NCBI RefSeq assembly: GCF_003945595.2
Contig: NW_024104096.1
Span: 3,033,501 to 3,097,500, forward strand
Direction: 5' to 3'
DNA length: 64,000 nucleotides
Origin: Pipra filicauda
Taxonomy: Eukaryota; Chordata; Aves; Passeriformes; Pipridae
Part shown: positions 48,801 through 60,850 of the stretch, piece after piece
How positions within the stretch are numbered: position 1 is the first letter of the stretch
Layout: the number at the start of each line of letters is the position of its first letter
The notes under the pieces: generated by a model
What the model saw: only the letters and a program-made list of their open reading frames with translations
The model's database searches: none
Told to the model about the DNA's origin: nothing
Position numbers and translations under genes: made by a program

Positions 48801-51800
48801 TATTTCTGAACAGAGTTTAGAAATGTACTTTAATTCTGCATGAGCATACATTTGTGTACATATATTAGTACAAGGGACAAATTTTTTTCACTAGCAAATT
48901 GGAAGCCTTTCAGATGAACTATCTCAAAAGGGAGTTGCAGATGTATGCTTTTTCTCTTACAGATCTAGCAGTTTAGTGAAGATCTTAAGTAAAGGACTTT
49001 TAAAACTGAGGCAAATTAAAGAAGGATCAAGGGAGGAGTGGTTTTCCCAAACTGAATCAAATCCTCAGACTACATAATCTTATATTTCATATAAAACAAA
49101 ATTACATACAGTAAAAGAAACACTAAAGTGTAAAAGGTAAAATATCTGCAGCTACCACATAAGGATTACAGTTTGTCAATGCAATGGGTGCAGGAGAGGG
49201 TGAAAATCTCCCTCCCTCAGCAAAGAACCTTTGATCTTCCATGTATCCATAATACTCAGCCATAGAACATTTAGTCACATGGCAAAACACCTTCTCAACA
49301 CACTGACAGCAAAAGTTGGATCGTGCCCCAAAATTTTCAATGCCCTATTAAATCCCACCTAATATAAGTATAGATACACTTAATAGCCATGTAACTACTT
49401 AATATCCACATATTATGTCTAATCTTATCCTGAATCTTGCTAGACCTTTTTTTTTTATTCCTTGTCTGCAGTTATTTTTATCTTTGGACCTCTTGTTTTT
49501 GGTAATGTCATTGGAAGCAAAGCACAGATCCAAATATGAACTGTTGAAACTGTATATTTTAGCTTGCAGTGACCTGCCATGTATTTAATATTAGGACTCA
49601 ACTGCATAGTATACATTTGGAATTTCATATCATAATTCACTTTAGATTGGCTTACATAAGAAAAAACTTTGTAGATCTTATTCCAGTTCCTTTCAGAAAA
49701 CAGAACTAGTGTTCACAACTCACAGTGTTGTTGTTGGAGGGGGGGTTGCAGGTTTTTTCTTACAGTTAGAGGCACACTGCAGCAATAAAGATCTTAAAGC
49801 TAGACAATTTCCACACAAAATATTTTGAGTTTTGCAGATGATTCATATGACTGAGCCAAACACTCGTTTCATGGCCCAACTTTGAGCGCAAAATTGTAGC
49901 ACGTTTTGTCTCTGTGATCAGTAGAACTGAATTAAAGATGAGTGACAATAAATGAAACAGTCCTCTCAGCGTGGGTAAAAATTAATTTTGTTGTAGTTGT
50001 TTTCTATTAATTTTATTCACTGTGACATTGAACTCTGAAGTTGCTATGACCTTTAAGGTCAATGCTGGTAGACAACTTCCTATACTGAGTACAGCAAAGC
50101 TGTCATCAAGGTTTTAAATTTAAAAATGTTTTTATTTGAATAGATACAAGAGACAGTTTTTAATTTTTTTTTTTTTTTTTTTGAAGACCAGGAGAAACAA
50201 GAAACGTAACTTAGTAGACAGGATACAAAATTAATGCTAACTCCATAGAATGTGTTCTGAGTTCTTGGAAGGAAGAAGCTGACCAGAGATCTAGTCGAGG
50301 TTTTGGTAAGATCTCCCTGGCCTCCAAAGTCTTCCCTACTCATTTGGCTGCAGGTTAAGTTCCTCTCTCTGGGTGTTCCATCTCTGTCCTCTCAGAGCTT
50401 TCAGGTCCAGCATATACTCATCTTCCCCTTGGGGAAGGCTCATGCTGCTAGAAGGTGACATCACCTCCATAGAGGAACAGTCAGGACACAGCAATCAGTG
50501 GCCTCATCCATTGCTGCCCAACCACATATTTGGAAAAGAACATACCATGAGAAAATGAGAATATCACATATCAGTCTGCACTGCCACCCCTTCCACTTCA
50601 AAAAAGCCAAGGATTTCATGTGTTATAAACAGGGCTTCCCTGGATAAGAAGAAACATCTTCAAAACAAAGTTAAATTCACTGAGCATTGCAAAAGCTTGC
50701 AGTATTGCTGTTCAGAGTTTAAAATATATTCATAGACCCATTCACTTCACTTTGATCTCATCTGTATTATTTCTATTACCTATAGCAGAGTTAAGTTAGC
50801 CTTTAATTTGACAGAACTATTTTACTCTCTTTCACAAGCCAGTTTATCCAGAAAGATATTTTTATTATACCTTTGCCTAACAAATTTTACTTTGTAATTG
50901 AGATTTGATTCTGTGAGCTGAAATAAATGAAAATTTTCTTTTCATACAATAGCTGTAATGAGAATCCTGTTCTACCATGTCACTACAAGGAGAGCAGTAA
51001 TTACAAGATTTCTGACAACATCAGTGTTTGAGGCAAATCTGTTTCTAAAGAGGAAACAAGGTTAGATGAAGCTCTGCTGGAAGTCCTTTTATTTGCCATG
51101 ATGCCAAACATCAAACTACAAAATCATTTTACTCTCATTATTAACTTTTGCAAGGCAGGTACTTTCCATTGACTTGTTTTCAAGTCAGTGGGAAAAAGAG
51201 AGATGACTTTATCAGCAGAGAAGGAGATGAAGAGAATTAAAGAAAATTTGATGAGGTGTAAACAAAGTAGCAGCTTGAGCTGGAGGGTGAACTTTAAATT
51301 GCAACATAGTGAGAAAAAGAACAGTTTGCAAAAATAGCTTAAAACTGTTAAGCATCAAAGCAAACAACAGGACATTTTTAAACCTTATTTAAGCAGTAAG
51401 TTAAAATGATATTTAAGTCAATAGAACAAACAAAAATATTTCAACCTTCAGGCACAGTACAGTTGCTTCCTCAGACTGCCTTTACACTGCTTCAGGGTTA
51501 ACTCTGTAATCATGCCAGATATTTTACAGTACTCTTGTGTTGAAAGATGTAAAAATAGGGGTTGTGTATTTTAAATGGCTTTATCAATATTTTGAGTTAT
51601 TAAAACATGACTGAAAACAAATTTCTTGATGGACTTTTGCTGTGTTGCAAATTCTGGTTTTTTTTTTGGTGGAACGTCCATTGTAATAGCTTAAGTAGAT
51701 GATTTCCCTTGGTATACATGGATGTCCTATTCATTAGAACTGCCAAAGTAAAACAAAATTTGAGTTTGCCTAGACCCTCACAGAAAAGTATTTTCTATTT

Positions 51801-52792
51801 CTATATGAATTTTTTTCCAAGTAAGTCTTAGTATAGAAAAGCACACAATTCCGTAATTTGCTCTCTTTTCTCTTTATTAAAAAATGGTTGACATCTATAT
51901 ATGTTATTATCTTTATATTATTAAAAATAATTCATCATACAAACATCCTTATATTCATAGGCACTCTTATGTGTATCATGGGTGGCTGTAGAAGTGATCT
52001 AATATTTGTGAGTCTTGATTCAAAAGCTTGATTTTGAAATGAGCTGCGTATTCAGCCCATACTGACATTGGGATGATAACTCCTTTCTTGCTGGAGAGAA
52101 AGGCAATAACTCTGCAGGATCAAGGATGCCTTCAAAATGTGGTTGGTTTGGGTTTCTTTGTATGTTTAAATTGAAAATCTGTAGAAAAAGTACATGCATT
52201 TGTACCAGTGAGAGAGAATCCTCTTCATGGAAGGTGTGAGTTCTACGAAGAGCAGAAACAACAGAACTGTCACATTTGTGAGGCAGTATTTCAGCACACT
52301 AGCATTCAAAAGATTCAGTATTATAACATCTGAAAAGGTTCATAGGGGTACACAAATCTATAGCAGAATTGATAATCTCATTTAAAAATGAAAAATGGGC
52401 AATTCTTGTTCCAATTGAGCAACTTTTGCACAGTGTCCTGTTTCAGAGATATTATTAGCTTTTCCAATTGCCTGTTGCAAGTGGGCCATAATTTTTTCTA
52501 ATGTGTTCTAGCTCCACAAATATCGGAAGCAACTTTGTAAAAATATTCAGATTCCCCTTTAGCATCTCTTCTCAGTTTTTAGCTGTAAACCACTGTATAT
52601 TTTTTCTTTTTTCATTATTTTTCCAAAACTTGGTGAGTGTGCTTATTTTCAAAAAGATATTACATATGCTCAAAATGGGAATAACAAACTATTGCCAGAA
52701 TATGGGTTTTAAAATTTATTCAGGGAATTAAATATTGACATGTAAAAAAGAAAAAAAGCATAAAGTAGACAAGAAAAAGTCAGAAATTTTAC
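48801..52792. other. AT-rich stretch with a poly-T run
   Basis: No gene or repeat family is recognised. A run of 19 T lies at 50164-50182. No target duplication or SINE body was seen beside it. Confidence 0.5.
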
Positions 52793-52819
52793 GTATGAGA
52801 CTGTATAATAGTCTCATAC
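52793..52819. repeat. Perfect 10-bp hairpin with a third copy of one arm
   Basis: GTATGAGACT and AGTCTCATAC are perfect reverse complements separated by the 7-base loop GTATAAT. The word AATAGTCTCA, which covers the start of the right arm, returns 24 bases later at 52831-52840. This looks like a local template-switch product. Confidence 0.95.
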
Positions 52820-54943
52820 ATTAGTAATAAAATAGTCTCAAAATAGTGAAGAAGTAGCTCCTTTAGTTTTTTCATCTGAATTTTACTATGCAGGAATTTA
52901 AGAAGGAGTTTAGAACATGTGCAGGAGGAAAACGTATGTAAAAGATTATAAAGACCAAAGTTAAGACTTTACAGCTCTTCTGAACCTTACTAAAAATTAA
53001 TAATAATGCAATATTTCTCACATTCCCTGAGTATTTTAGCTTCACAAGACACAATAAATATTTTTCAATTATTGTCAATTATTCTTTCTTTTTCATACAT
53101 AGAATAATGAACTGAATATTAAGGTTGCTTTGGAGGGCAAATATAATGGCATATAAATCTCCACAGGGAACATGTGGAGTGAGGTACACAAACACCATCA
53201 AGGCAAAGTAATTTGAAAATATAATACTTACTGTACCCAGTTTACAGCTCAAGGAACTCAGAGATGTGTTGATTTTGCACAACAGTTTGTTATGCAATAA
53301 ATGAACACTTGAATTAAAAAGAATATTTTTTTCTCATGATTTTCCTGTGTGCAAGGATCTAGGATAAGTCTGAATTTTGTCTGGTGATAATTCATGTGAG
53401 TCCAGATAAGAGAAGATTACAGAATTTCCACAGAAGAAGAGCAAGAATCAAGAAGCTGAAAGAGCCTGTAAAGGATCTTCAACCGCTCTTTTTAACTGTG
53501 TCAAGAACAGCTATAGTGCTGCTGGTCCTGCCCATCAGTCACCATAATGTACCAGGCTTTCAAATCCAGGACAGTTAGGTGTAACTCTTAGTAACAGCTG
53601 CAATTTAGTAGGATTTACAGGTATATCCAATGGCACTGGTAATTAATGAGAAAACTGACAAGGTTGCAAAAGCTTTAACTCCATGTCGCATCTTACACAG
53701 GCATAGAAGAGGCTCGTCTTCCTCAAACTACACTTCTCAGTCCCTCTCCCAAATCAGGATCCTAAACTTTTCCCTGTCCTCACCTTTCTATTGTAACACC
53801 ATCTCAACCTACTGTTCTAATTGCAAGCCCTCTCCCAGTTCCTCACCTTTGTATTTCATGTCTCCAGTCGTACTGGTTTTGATATGATGTACAGGCAGGG
53901 CAAGGAATAGAGATTTCAATTTCCTCCACTTCAGAGAACTTCCTCAAGAGATACAACATCCACCTTGTTCCCTAGTTCAGGATAATGCTTCACTTACCAA
54001 ATGTTGAAAAAACTTAGACTGCACATTAACCAGGTGGAATGCAGAGGGACTTGTGTTCCCTGTCAATATGATCCCATAAGATCGCATTGAAAATCATTCA
54101 AGATTTATTGAGAAAGAAAAGAGAGAAAAAATGTGATTTCTTAGTCTAGCACTGAAAGCACTGAGCCGTGAAGTAAATGTAGTTTCTGCTCACAGGGTTG
54201 CATTTTACTCAGGGACTGAAGAACAGAAATATAGATAGAGCTTTAGAAAAAGGGACAGAACCTCCTCCTCATAGATAAGGCAGTCAAAAAGACACACTTT
54301 TTCTCTGTGTGGTCTATGATATCAGATTTTTCCTTGCACAACACCATGGCTTGGAGAAGTTAAGTACAATCTATATATTGATGATAGGGTGCTTTTGAGA
54401 GATATGTGGGCTGAAACCTCTGTTAGGTTTTTGACTGAACTGAACTCCTACTTCTAGACAAATTCTCTGAGGTATTGCATAAAAGACAGACAGTGGCACC
54501 CTTTTAGAAAAAAATAGCAATCACAGCTGCCTTTTATAAGATGTCTGAATGTGTTCAATAGTCTCAGAGCCCACCAGGCTGAGCTTCTCTTGATGCCTTG
54601 GAAGAAAGCCACAAACTTGCACCAGGCCTATATAGGAAATATAGATCGAACTATTCAGTACTTATGCACAGACACAGAGATAGAACTCATGACATGAAGA
54701 GAAATTAAAGAATGACCTTAATATTTTTGAATGAATTCTACCAAATTCCATTAAATTTCTGGTTTGCATAAGTGAAAACCAGAAGTGCAAAGCTATTTAG
54801 GAGTCTAATATCTCTTATGGAGACTTATTTCCCTTCGATTTCAACTGGAATTGTGCTATATATAAAGAGGGGTAGGGCACTCAGAAGTCTTTATGGATTT
54901 GGTCCTTTTATTCTTTGCAGTATAATTTTGGAAGTGTAAATAA
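52820..54943. other. Unique stretch, no feature recognised
   Basis: No gene is recognised. The frames at 53384-53578 and 53630-53887 are serine-, arginine- and proline-rich without a known domain; I see no start context or splice signals that make them convincing. Confidence 0.5.
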
Positions 54944-55288
54944 AATCACAGAATCACAGAATATGTTGAGCTGGAAGAGACCCACAAGGATCATTGGGTC
55001 CAAATCTTAGGAGCACAGGACCAACCCCAAGAGTCACATTGTGTGCCTGAGAGAATCATCCAAATACTTCTTGAACTCTGTCAGGCTTGGTGCTGTGACT
55101 ACTCCCCTGGGGAGCCTGTTCCAGTGCCCAGTCACCCTCTGGGGAAAGAACCTTTTTCTAATATCCAAACTAAACCTCCCCTGACACAACTTCAGGCCAT
55201 TCCCTTGGGTCCTGTCACTGGTCACCACAGAGAAGAGATCAGCACTTGCCCCTCTTCTTCCCCTCAGGAGGAAGCTGTAGGCTGCAAT
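54944..55288 (-). mobile_element. CR1 LINE 3' end, well preserved
   Basis: The left edge carries the reverse-complemented tail (AAATCACAGAATCACAGAAT) and UTR. The minus frame at 55034-55228 then reads VTSDRTQGNGLKLCQGRFSL, DIRKRFFPQRVTGHWNRLPR and FKKYLDDSLRHTM, which is the conserved CR1 ORF2 C-terminus. Similarity stops at about 55288, so the copy is about 345 bp. The low number of changes marks it as one of the younger insertions. Confidence 0.93.
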
Positions 55289-56849
55289 AACAATGCTTCT
55301 TTGTAATTGACTACAAAACTCTGAAAAATTTCAGATTTAAATTCCTTCACAGATACAGGATATGATGTGGGAAGGATGTTTCAACAGCTGCCAGCTTTGT
55401 TTATTTAGTTCAGGTGCTGAGAAGCAGCTGAATCTTTCTACATCACACTAAGAAGTTGAACATTTGGAGACCTCACACCAAAGCCCCAGTTGTATTAACA
55501 AAAGAAGGCTTGGAGAGGAACATATTTTACCAATACCAAAAGACTGAACACTAATGAAGCTGGTGGATCTCGTCTCCCAGATGATTTTCTGTAGTGTAAC
55601 CCACTCTCCTCTCTGGGCCTCTTCTGTAAAGATCAGTTACTTGGCACGGCTGTCATGGTATGTTTTGTCAGTGCCAGAGGTCCTGTGGACATTTGTGGTC
55701 TTGAAAGCAACCGAATGCTTTCTCATCAGGGAGAGCAGGGTTTTACTTTCCCCTCAGAGCCTTTGGGTGTGCAGCTCAGACAAGTCTGAAACTGCTATCT
55801 AGCAATGAATTAGAGATGTGATTCAGAATAAAATGAGAAGCAGATGAGTAAGTATATGCCAATTTTTCATAGCCCTTTTTCTGAGAACCACACTTCCAAG
55901 TGTCAAGTGGGTGAAATCATATAAAGGTGTTTTGCTTTTACTAAAAGGGTCAAGTATTTCAATATGGATTTGTCTTTGGAATTAATTTAGTGTAATACGT
56001 GCTCTTCTTCCCTCCCCTTTATCCAGCACTCCAGTTCCTGAAATATATATGATGATGCATGCAGCACAAATAACTGGTTACCATAGGAACAACTGTAATA
56101 GTGATCCCAAAGCAGGGTTGGACTTTTTTTCAGGATTTTTTTCCCCCCTTAATACCATGCTTTGTACTTACATAAAGATCCTAGCCCCTTTTCATTTGCA
56201 AATCATTCTGGAAAAATGCTCCCATTTAACATGATTTGATTATAAATCGGTCAAAATTTTCAGTACATTTGCAGTAGCCTTGTGCATTTTTTACTGATAG
56301 AAAGATGAACACTAAGGGAATTTGATATCCATGACATTGTAAATGAGAGTCTTGTGATAAACATTACTGCTTTAAACACTGCCATGATGGCATTACTGAG
56401 GTAAACAAAGTATTTATTATATTTCTCTTCTTTTTCCTTATCATAAGTTACCCTCTCACCACATCCTAGCATGCAACTAAGAGGAAACACAAACATATGT
56501 AAGTATGATCAAAGTAAAATGGCAGGTAAAGTTTCAATCTTCTAAATGTAAATGATATTGCATGTTGTTATCTAGGTCTGCATACATCATCAGGTCACAA
56601 ACTGGGTTTCAGACATTCATTAACATATTGCCACAACCTTATGCATAGGTTTATAGAGAAGTTATCAAGGATCAGTCTGCCTTGGAGATGCTTTTCCCTT
56701 CAGTGTTCCCAGGAACTGGCTTCTTCATTGCTTGCTGATGGGAAGTGAAAATTTTTTTTTCCTTTGCTGGCACACACATGACCTTAGATTTTTCTTTACT
56801 AAAATGCCCTTTTCTTGACCTATGAGGGAGTTTTTTCCAACTTTCTATC
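55289..56849. other. Unique stretch, no feature recognised
   Basis: No gene or repeat family is recognised. Confidence 0.55.
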
Positions 56850-57008
56850 TCCTAGTCACCATCCTTGGAAGTTTTCAAAAAATGTGTGGATGTGGCACTT
56901 GAGGAGATGGTTTAATGGTGAACATGATGGTGGTGCTAGGCTGGAGATCAGATTTAAAGGTGATTTTAAGAGTTTATTCCAATCTGAAGAGTTCTATGAT
57001 TCTATGAT
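56850..57008 (+). mobile_element. CR1 LINE 3' end, short
   Basis: The plus strand begins with a SLEVFKKCVDVAL-like coding end (CATCCTTGGAAGTTTTCAAA, ATGTGTGGATGTGGCACTT), passes a short UTR and finishes in GTTCTATGATTCTATGAT. It resembles the CR1 type at 28098-28782 rather than the type at 38797-39975. It is about 160 bp, 5'-truncated and moderately diverged. Confidence 0.83.
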
Positions 57009-58493
57009 CATGTTAAGAAAGGGAGAGATACAGCAGCTTGGTGGGCACCAGGTCTCCAGTCAAGGTCAACCCATCACAATCAATGATTAACTTAACCTCC
57101 ATTTTGGGTAGCACAAATTAGTAGGAGGAACATAACTTAATGCTTCATAGGGATTCCTGGGAAAGAAAGATTTTCAGTTAAAACTGTTAATAACTTCTTT
57201 CCTTTGGTCATGCATATTACAGTGTTCAACTTAAAAAAATTAAAAAGGCATTAGGAGAAGCTGTAAAATACCCCTTGATAGAGAATGTGAGCTACGTGTT
57301 ATCGGAGAGATCTGTCTGCACTACTGTGTTTGAATACAGTAGTTCTATGTGTGTACCATGTTTTCCTGGAGTGCTGGGGTGCTAGAGTATGGCCAAACAG
57401 CAGCCACAAGAGTTTATACTGAGTTTTAAATGGTTATGAAAGTGCTGTTAGCAGTAGATCTGACTAGCTTAACATGGACTGTACTCTGTAGTCACCAAAA
57501 TACCTCAAGCAGTGATATATAAGTTTTGAAAAGTTTTAATTTTCTGACCAAACCCACACTTTAGTGAAAACTCATACATCAGTTTCCAGAAAGTTTCCAA
57601 AACTTTCTTCTCCTGCCTAACAAAAATTCAACAGTTTAAGGAAATAGATGCTGTTACAAAATTTCACCTTTCAGAACTGAAGGTTTTTCACCGTCATTAG
57701 GTCTGTATCACTACATCAGCTGAGGAAATAAATTATAATATGGGGGGGTCTCTCTTCCTTTTTGAAGTGACACCTCATGTAATTGTAAATAATGGTGAAG
57801 TTTACAGAGGCTTTCCCATCCACTGAAAGAGCTACTGTAAGTTTCTAGTTACCGTGGGCTCTTAATGGTTTTTTTTCCCATGCAAACTATTTAATTTGGT
57901 TGCAAAGCAGATTCACATCATCATTTTTTTCCATTTGACATATAGAATTTAATTATAGTAAACATTTGACACTAATTAGATGGTAGCTTTAGAGGACCTG
58001 GTTTATTTTATTAGATTTAGACATTTAACTGCAGTGCAGTTAGTGTGTAACCATGTTTAGGGGCATAAATTCCATAAAACAGTAATTAATTCCCATATAC
58101 TTGCTGCTTCATTTATTTATGTGTTTGGATACCTAAAAATGTAAGGTGTAATAGATATTTTATTAGGCAATGAAGAGGAAAAAATTTTGTCATGTAAGAG
58201 AGAGCAGAACTTCTGCAAAGCTGTCAAAATACTATGACCTTCCAAGGACAAAACCCCCTGAGATGATCTTTCTATCCTTCCTTTAGGAATTAATGCACTC
58301 TCTCATTCCTTAGTGGATGTTTCTCATGGTACAAAGCCAGCACGTGCTGTTTAGGTGGTGTAATTAAAGGCTGTGAGGTTACTGCTGCTGCCTCACGTGA
58401 TCAAGTTTCTATTTCTACCTCCCTTAGCACATCTGCACATGGGGTTCTCCTAACCCAGTGTGTCAAAATGATGCAGGCATTTATGTTACCATT
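57009..58493. other. Unique stretch, last part CNE-like
   Basis: No gene is recognised. About 57850-58100 is rich in homeodomain-type and octamer-like words and contains a palindrome with arms TAACTGCA and TGCAGTTA around G at 58026-58042. It directly precedes the solo LTR. Confidence 0.45.
58489..58493. repeat. Target-site duplication CCATT, left copy
   Basis: These five bases directly precede the LTR and are repeated exactly behind it at 59579-59583. Five bases is a usual target duplication length for ERVL-type elements. Confidence 0.85.
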
Positions 58494-58637
58494 CGTAGTG
58501 GGTTTCTGTGGCTGGGTTTTGGTAGTGGGGGGCTACAAGGGTGGCTTCTGTTAGAAGATGCTAGAAGCTTCCCCTGTCCCATGGAGGTAATGCGAGCCAG
58601 CTCCAGGACAGACTTCCTGCCACTGGCCAAGGCCGAG

Positions 58638-58680
58638 CCAATCAGGAGTAATGGTAACACCTCTGTGATAACATATTTAA
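58638..58680 (+). promoter_or_regulatory. LTR core promoter: CCAAT box and TATA-like box
   Basis: GAGCCAATCAGG holds a CCAAT box at 58638-58642, and ATATTTAAG holds a TATA-like TATTTAA at 58674-58680, about 35 bases apart. Transcription of the parent virus would have started near 58705. Whether the solo LTR still acts as a promoter cannot be read from the sequence. Confidence 0.65.
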
Positions 58681-59390
58681 GAACAGAAAGGTGTTGTGCA
58701 GAAAGAATTCCAGGCAGGGAAGGATGGAGTGAGAACATGGGAACAACAATGCAGACACCAAAGTCAGTACAGGAGGGCAGGAGGTGCTCCAGGCACCGGA
58801 GCTGAGGCCCTGCAGCCCGTGGTGCAGCCCATGGTGGGGCAGCTGTGCCCCTGCAGCCATGGAGGACCATCGGGGTGCAGAGACCCCCCTGCAGCCCATG
58901 GAGGAGCCCATGCTGGAGCAGGTGGATGCACGAAGGAGGCCGTGACCCCGTGGGAAGACTAAGATGGAGCAGGGTCCTGCCAGGGACCTGTAGCCCATGG
59001 AGAGGGAAGCCCACGCTGGAGCAGGTTTTTCCCGAGTAGGACTTGTGGCCCCTGTAGGGGACCCACATCGGTACAGCTCATCCATGAAGGACTTCACCCC
59101 ATGGAGGAGTGACCCACGGGACAGCAGTTTGGGAAAAGCTGCTGCCTGAGGGATGGACTCATGCTAGAGAGGTCCATCAAGGACTGTCTCCCATGGGAGG
59201 GACCCCACGGGAGCAGGGGAAGGACTCCTCTCCCTGAGCTGCGGCAGAAACAACAACTGACTGCAACCCCCATTCCCCATCCCCCTGCACTGCTGGGGGG
59301 AGGAGGGAGAACATGGAAGGACGGAGGGGTTGGCGGAAGATGTTTTTAAGATTGTTTTATTTTTCACTCTTTTGCTCTTATCCTGTTAGT

Positions 59391-59396
59391 AATAAA
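59391..59396 (+). terminator. LTR polyadenylation signal AATAAA
   Basis: AATAAA is followed within 20-40 bases by GAGTCTGTTTTGCC, a GT-rich downstream element. This would mark the R/U5 border of the LTR. Confidence 0.65.
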
Positions 59397-59578
59397 TTTA
59401 AGTACTATCCCCACTTTGAGTCTGTTTTGCCCAGGAAGGTAATCAGTAACTGACCTCTCCCACCTCTTAACTCATGAATTCTTAGCTGTTCTTTTTTCTC
59501 TCCTCTGTCCAGTTGCAGAGGGAGTGAGAGAGTGGCCTTAGTGGGTACCTGGCGTCTGGACAGGGTCAACCCACTACA

Positions 59579-59583
59579 CCATT
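59579..59583. repeat. Target-site duplication CCATT, right copy
   Basis: This is an exact repeat of the five bases that precede the LTR at 58489-58493. It fixes both LTR borders. Confidence 0.85.
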
Positions 59584-60164
59584 TCAGAAAGAAGCTAGGG
59601 AAGGCTGTACCTAGTTAGTAACCTCTAGTAGCAGGAGGAGAAATGACAAGCAGTGGGGTTGTGCAGAGCTGAAGCCCTCTTTGCAGAATGGTAGGATGAC
59701 AGGAGACTGCAGGATATCATCAGAATCTGAACTAACACCCTGGCTAACCCTGCTAAAAATTATCTCAGTGCAGCAAGTTCACAATATTAACTACGTTATC
59801 TTCTGTTTACTGTAGCATCACTGTTTCTACTGTTCCCTGGTAACACTGAATCACTTAGATGAATAATAGGAAAAATGTAAATAAGATATTCTGTAGAACT
59901 CAGTGCCCTTTTCTGTGAGTTATGTTAGAAAAGATGAGCTAATTTTTGGAGCCAAGCAGCAATTTTCCATAAAATATTCCTTTTTTTTAGAAAATTAAAA
60001 TTATTGCTGGTGAAATGGTTTTCAGGAAACAAACAACTTTTTAATTTGAGGAGTAAAATATTTAATAATGAAAAAAAATTTCCTCTGTGACGAAATAGAT
60101 ATTTAATTGGGCAACTTTGAAATTATTTTTTATTCGAAAATTAAATTGTCATTATAAAATACAG
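59584..60164. other. Unique stretch, no feature recognised
   Basis: No gene or repeat family is recognised between the solo LTR and the next CR1. Confidence 0.55.
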
Positions 60165-60850
60165 ACCTTATCCAGTTCAACAAGGCCAAGTGTGAGGTCC
60201 TTCACCTGGATGAGGACAATCCTAAGCATGGATACAGGATGGGTGATGACTGGATTGAGAGCAGCCCAGAGAAGGACTTGGAGGTACTGTTGAATGAAAA
60301 CCCGAATATAAACCGGCACTGTGCAGTTACAGCCCAGAAAGCCAACAGTACCCAGGGCTGCATCCAAAGCAGTGTGGCCAGCAGGTTGAGGGAGGTGATT
60401 CTTCCCCTCCAGTCTGCTCTGGTGAGACTCCACCTGGAGAGCTTCATCCAGCCCTGTGGACCCCAACACAACAAGGACATGGACCTGTTGGAGCAAGTCC
60501 AGAGGAGGGTCACAAAAATGATCAAAGGGGTAGAGCACCTCTCCTATGAGAAAAGGCTAAGAGGATTGGGGTTGTACAGACTGGAGAAGGCTCCAGGTAC
60601 ACCTTATTGTTTTTTAATACTTAAGGAGGGCTTATGAGAAAGGTGGGGACAGACTTTTTAGTAGAGTCTGTAGTGGTAGGACAAGGGGTAAGGATTTTAA
60701 ACTAAAAGCAGTAGTATATGCCCTATTCCTCAAAACATTCAAAGTTAGGTTTAACAGGACTCTGAGCAACCTGATCTAGTTGAAGACGTCATTGCTTACT
60801 GCAGGGGAGGTTTGACTAGATGACCTTTAAATGTCCCTTGAATGACCATA
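60165..60850 (+). mobile_element. CR1 LINE, about 0.7 kb, with internal loss
   Basis: The plus strand encodes the ORF2 C-terminal half. The frame at 60239-60637 reads SSPEKDLEVLLNENP, TQGCIQSSVASRLREVILPL, QSALVRLHLESFIQP and GVEHLSYEKRLRGLGLYRLE, in family order, then runs into a frameshift. Further on, ACAGACTTTTTAGTAGAGTC and GACAAGGGGTAAGGATTTTAA are recognisable, but the segment coding for the DIRKKFF...HWNRLP motif is missing (near 60705-60735). The UTR ends at GACTAGATGACCTTTAAATG; the ATTCTATGAT tail is decayed. The element matches the type seen at 38797-39975. Confidence 0.92.

Larger units (their letters stand above)
58494..59578 (+). mobile_element. Solo LTR of an avian ERVL-type endogenous retrovirus
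   Basis: The 1085-bp unit has all marks of an LTR. Its ends are inverted repeats: GTAGTGGGTT after the first base, and AACCCACTAC followed by A at the end. The expected first base T is C here. U3 carries a CCAAT box (58638-58642) and TATTTAA (58674-58680); AATAAA lies at 59391-59396, followed by a GT-rich U5 with GAGTCTGTTTTGCCC. The middle (about 58800-59230) is GC-rich and built of repeated words such as GCAGCCCATGG and GCTGGAGCAGG. No viral coding sequence is present, so the provirus was probably lost by LTR-LTR recombination. The family name is not certain; sequence resemblance to a common bird ERVL-type LTR is recalled. The long frames on the minus strand here (195 and 151 codons) are antisense chance frames. 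Confidence 0.9.

Noticed and set aside
50164..50182. Run of 19 T as a minus-strand retrocopy tail
   Set aside because: The sequence to its right has no recognisable gene or SINE content.
53384..53887. Two frames with basic and serine-rich composition as possible exons
   Set aside because: No domain, no clear start context and no supported splice sites; composition alone is not evidence.
58481..59097. Minus-strand frames of 195 and 151 codons
   Set aside because: They run antisense through the GC-rich repeated-word body of the solo LTR and overlap each other in different frames, as chance frames in such sequence do.
60152..60538. Minus-strand frames of 128 and 107 codons
   Set aside because: They are antisense to the CR1 reverse transcriptase frame on the plus strand.
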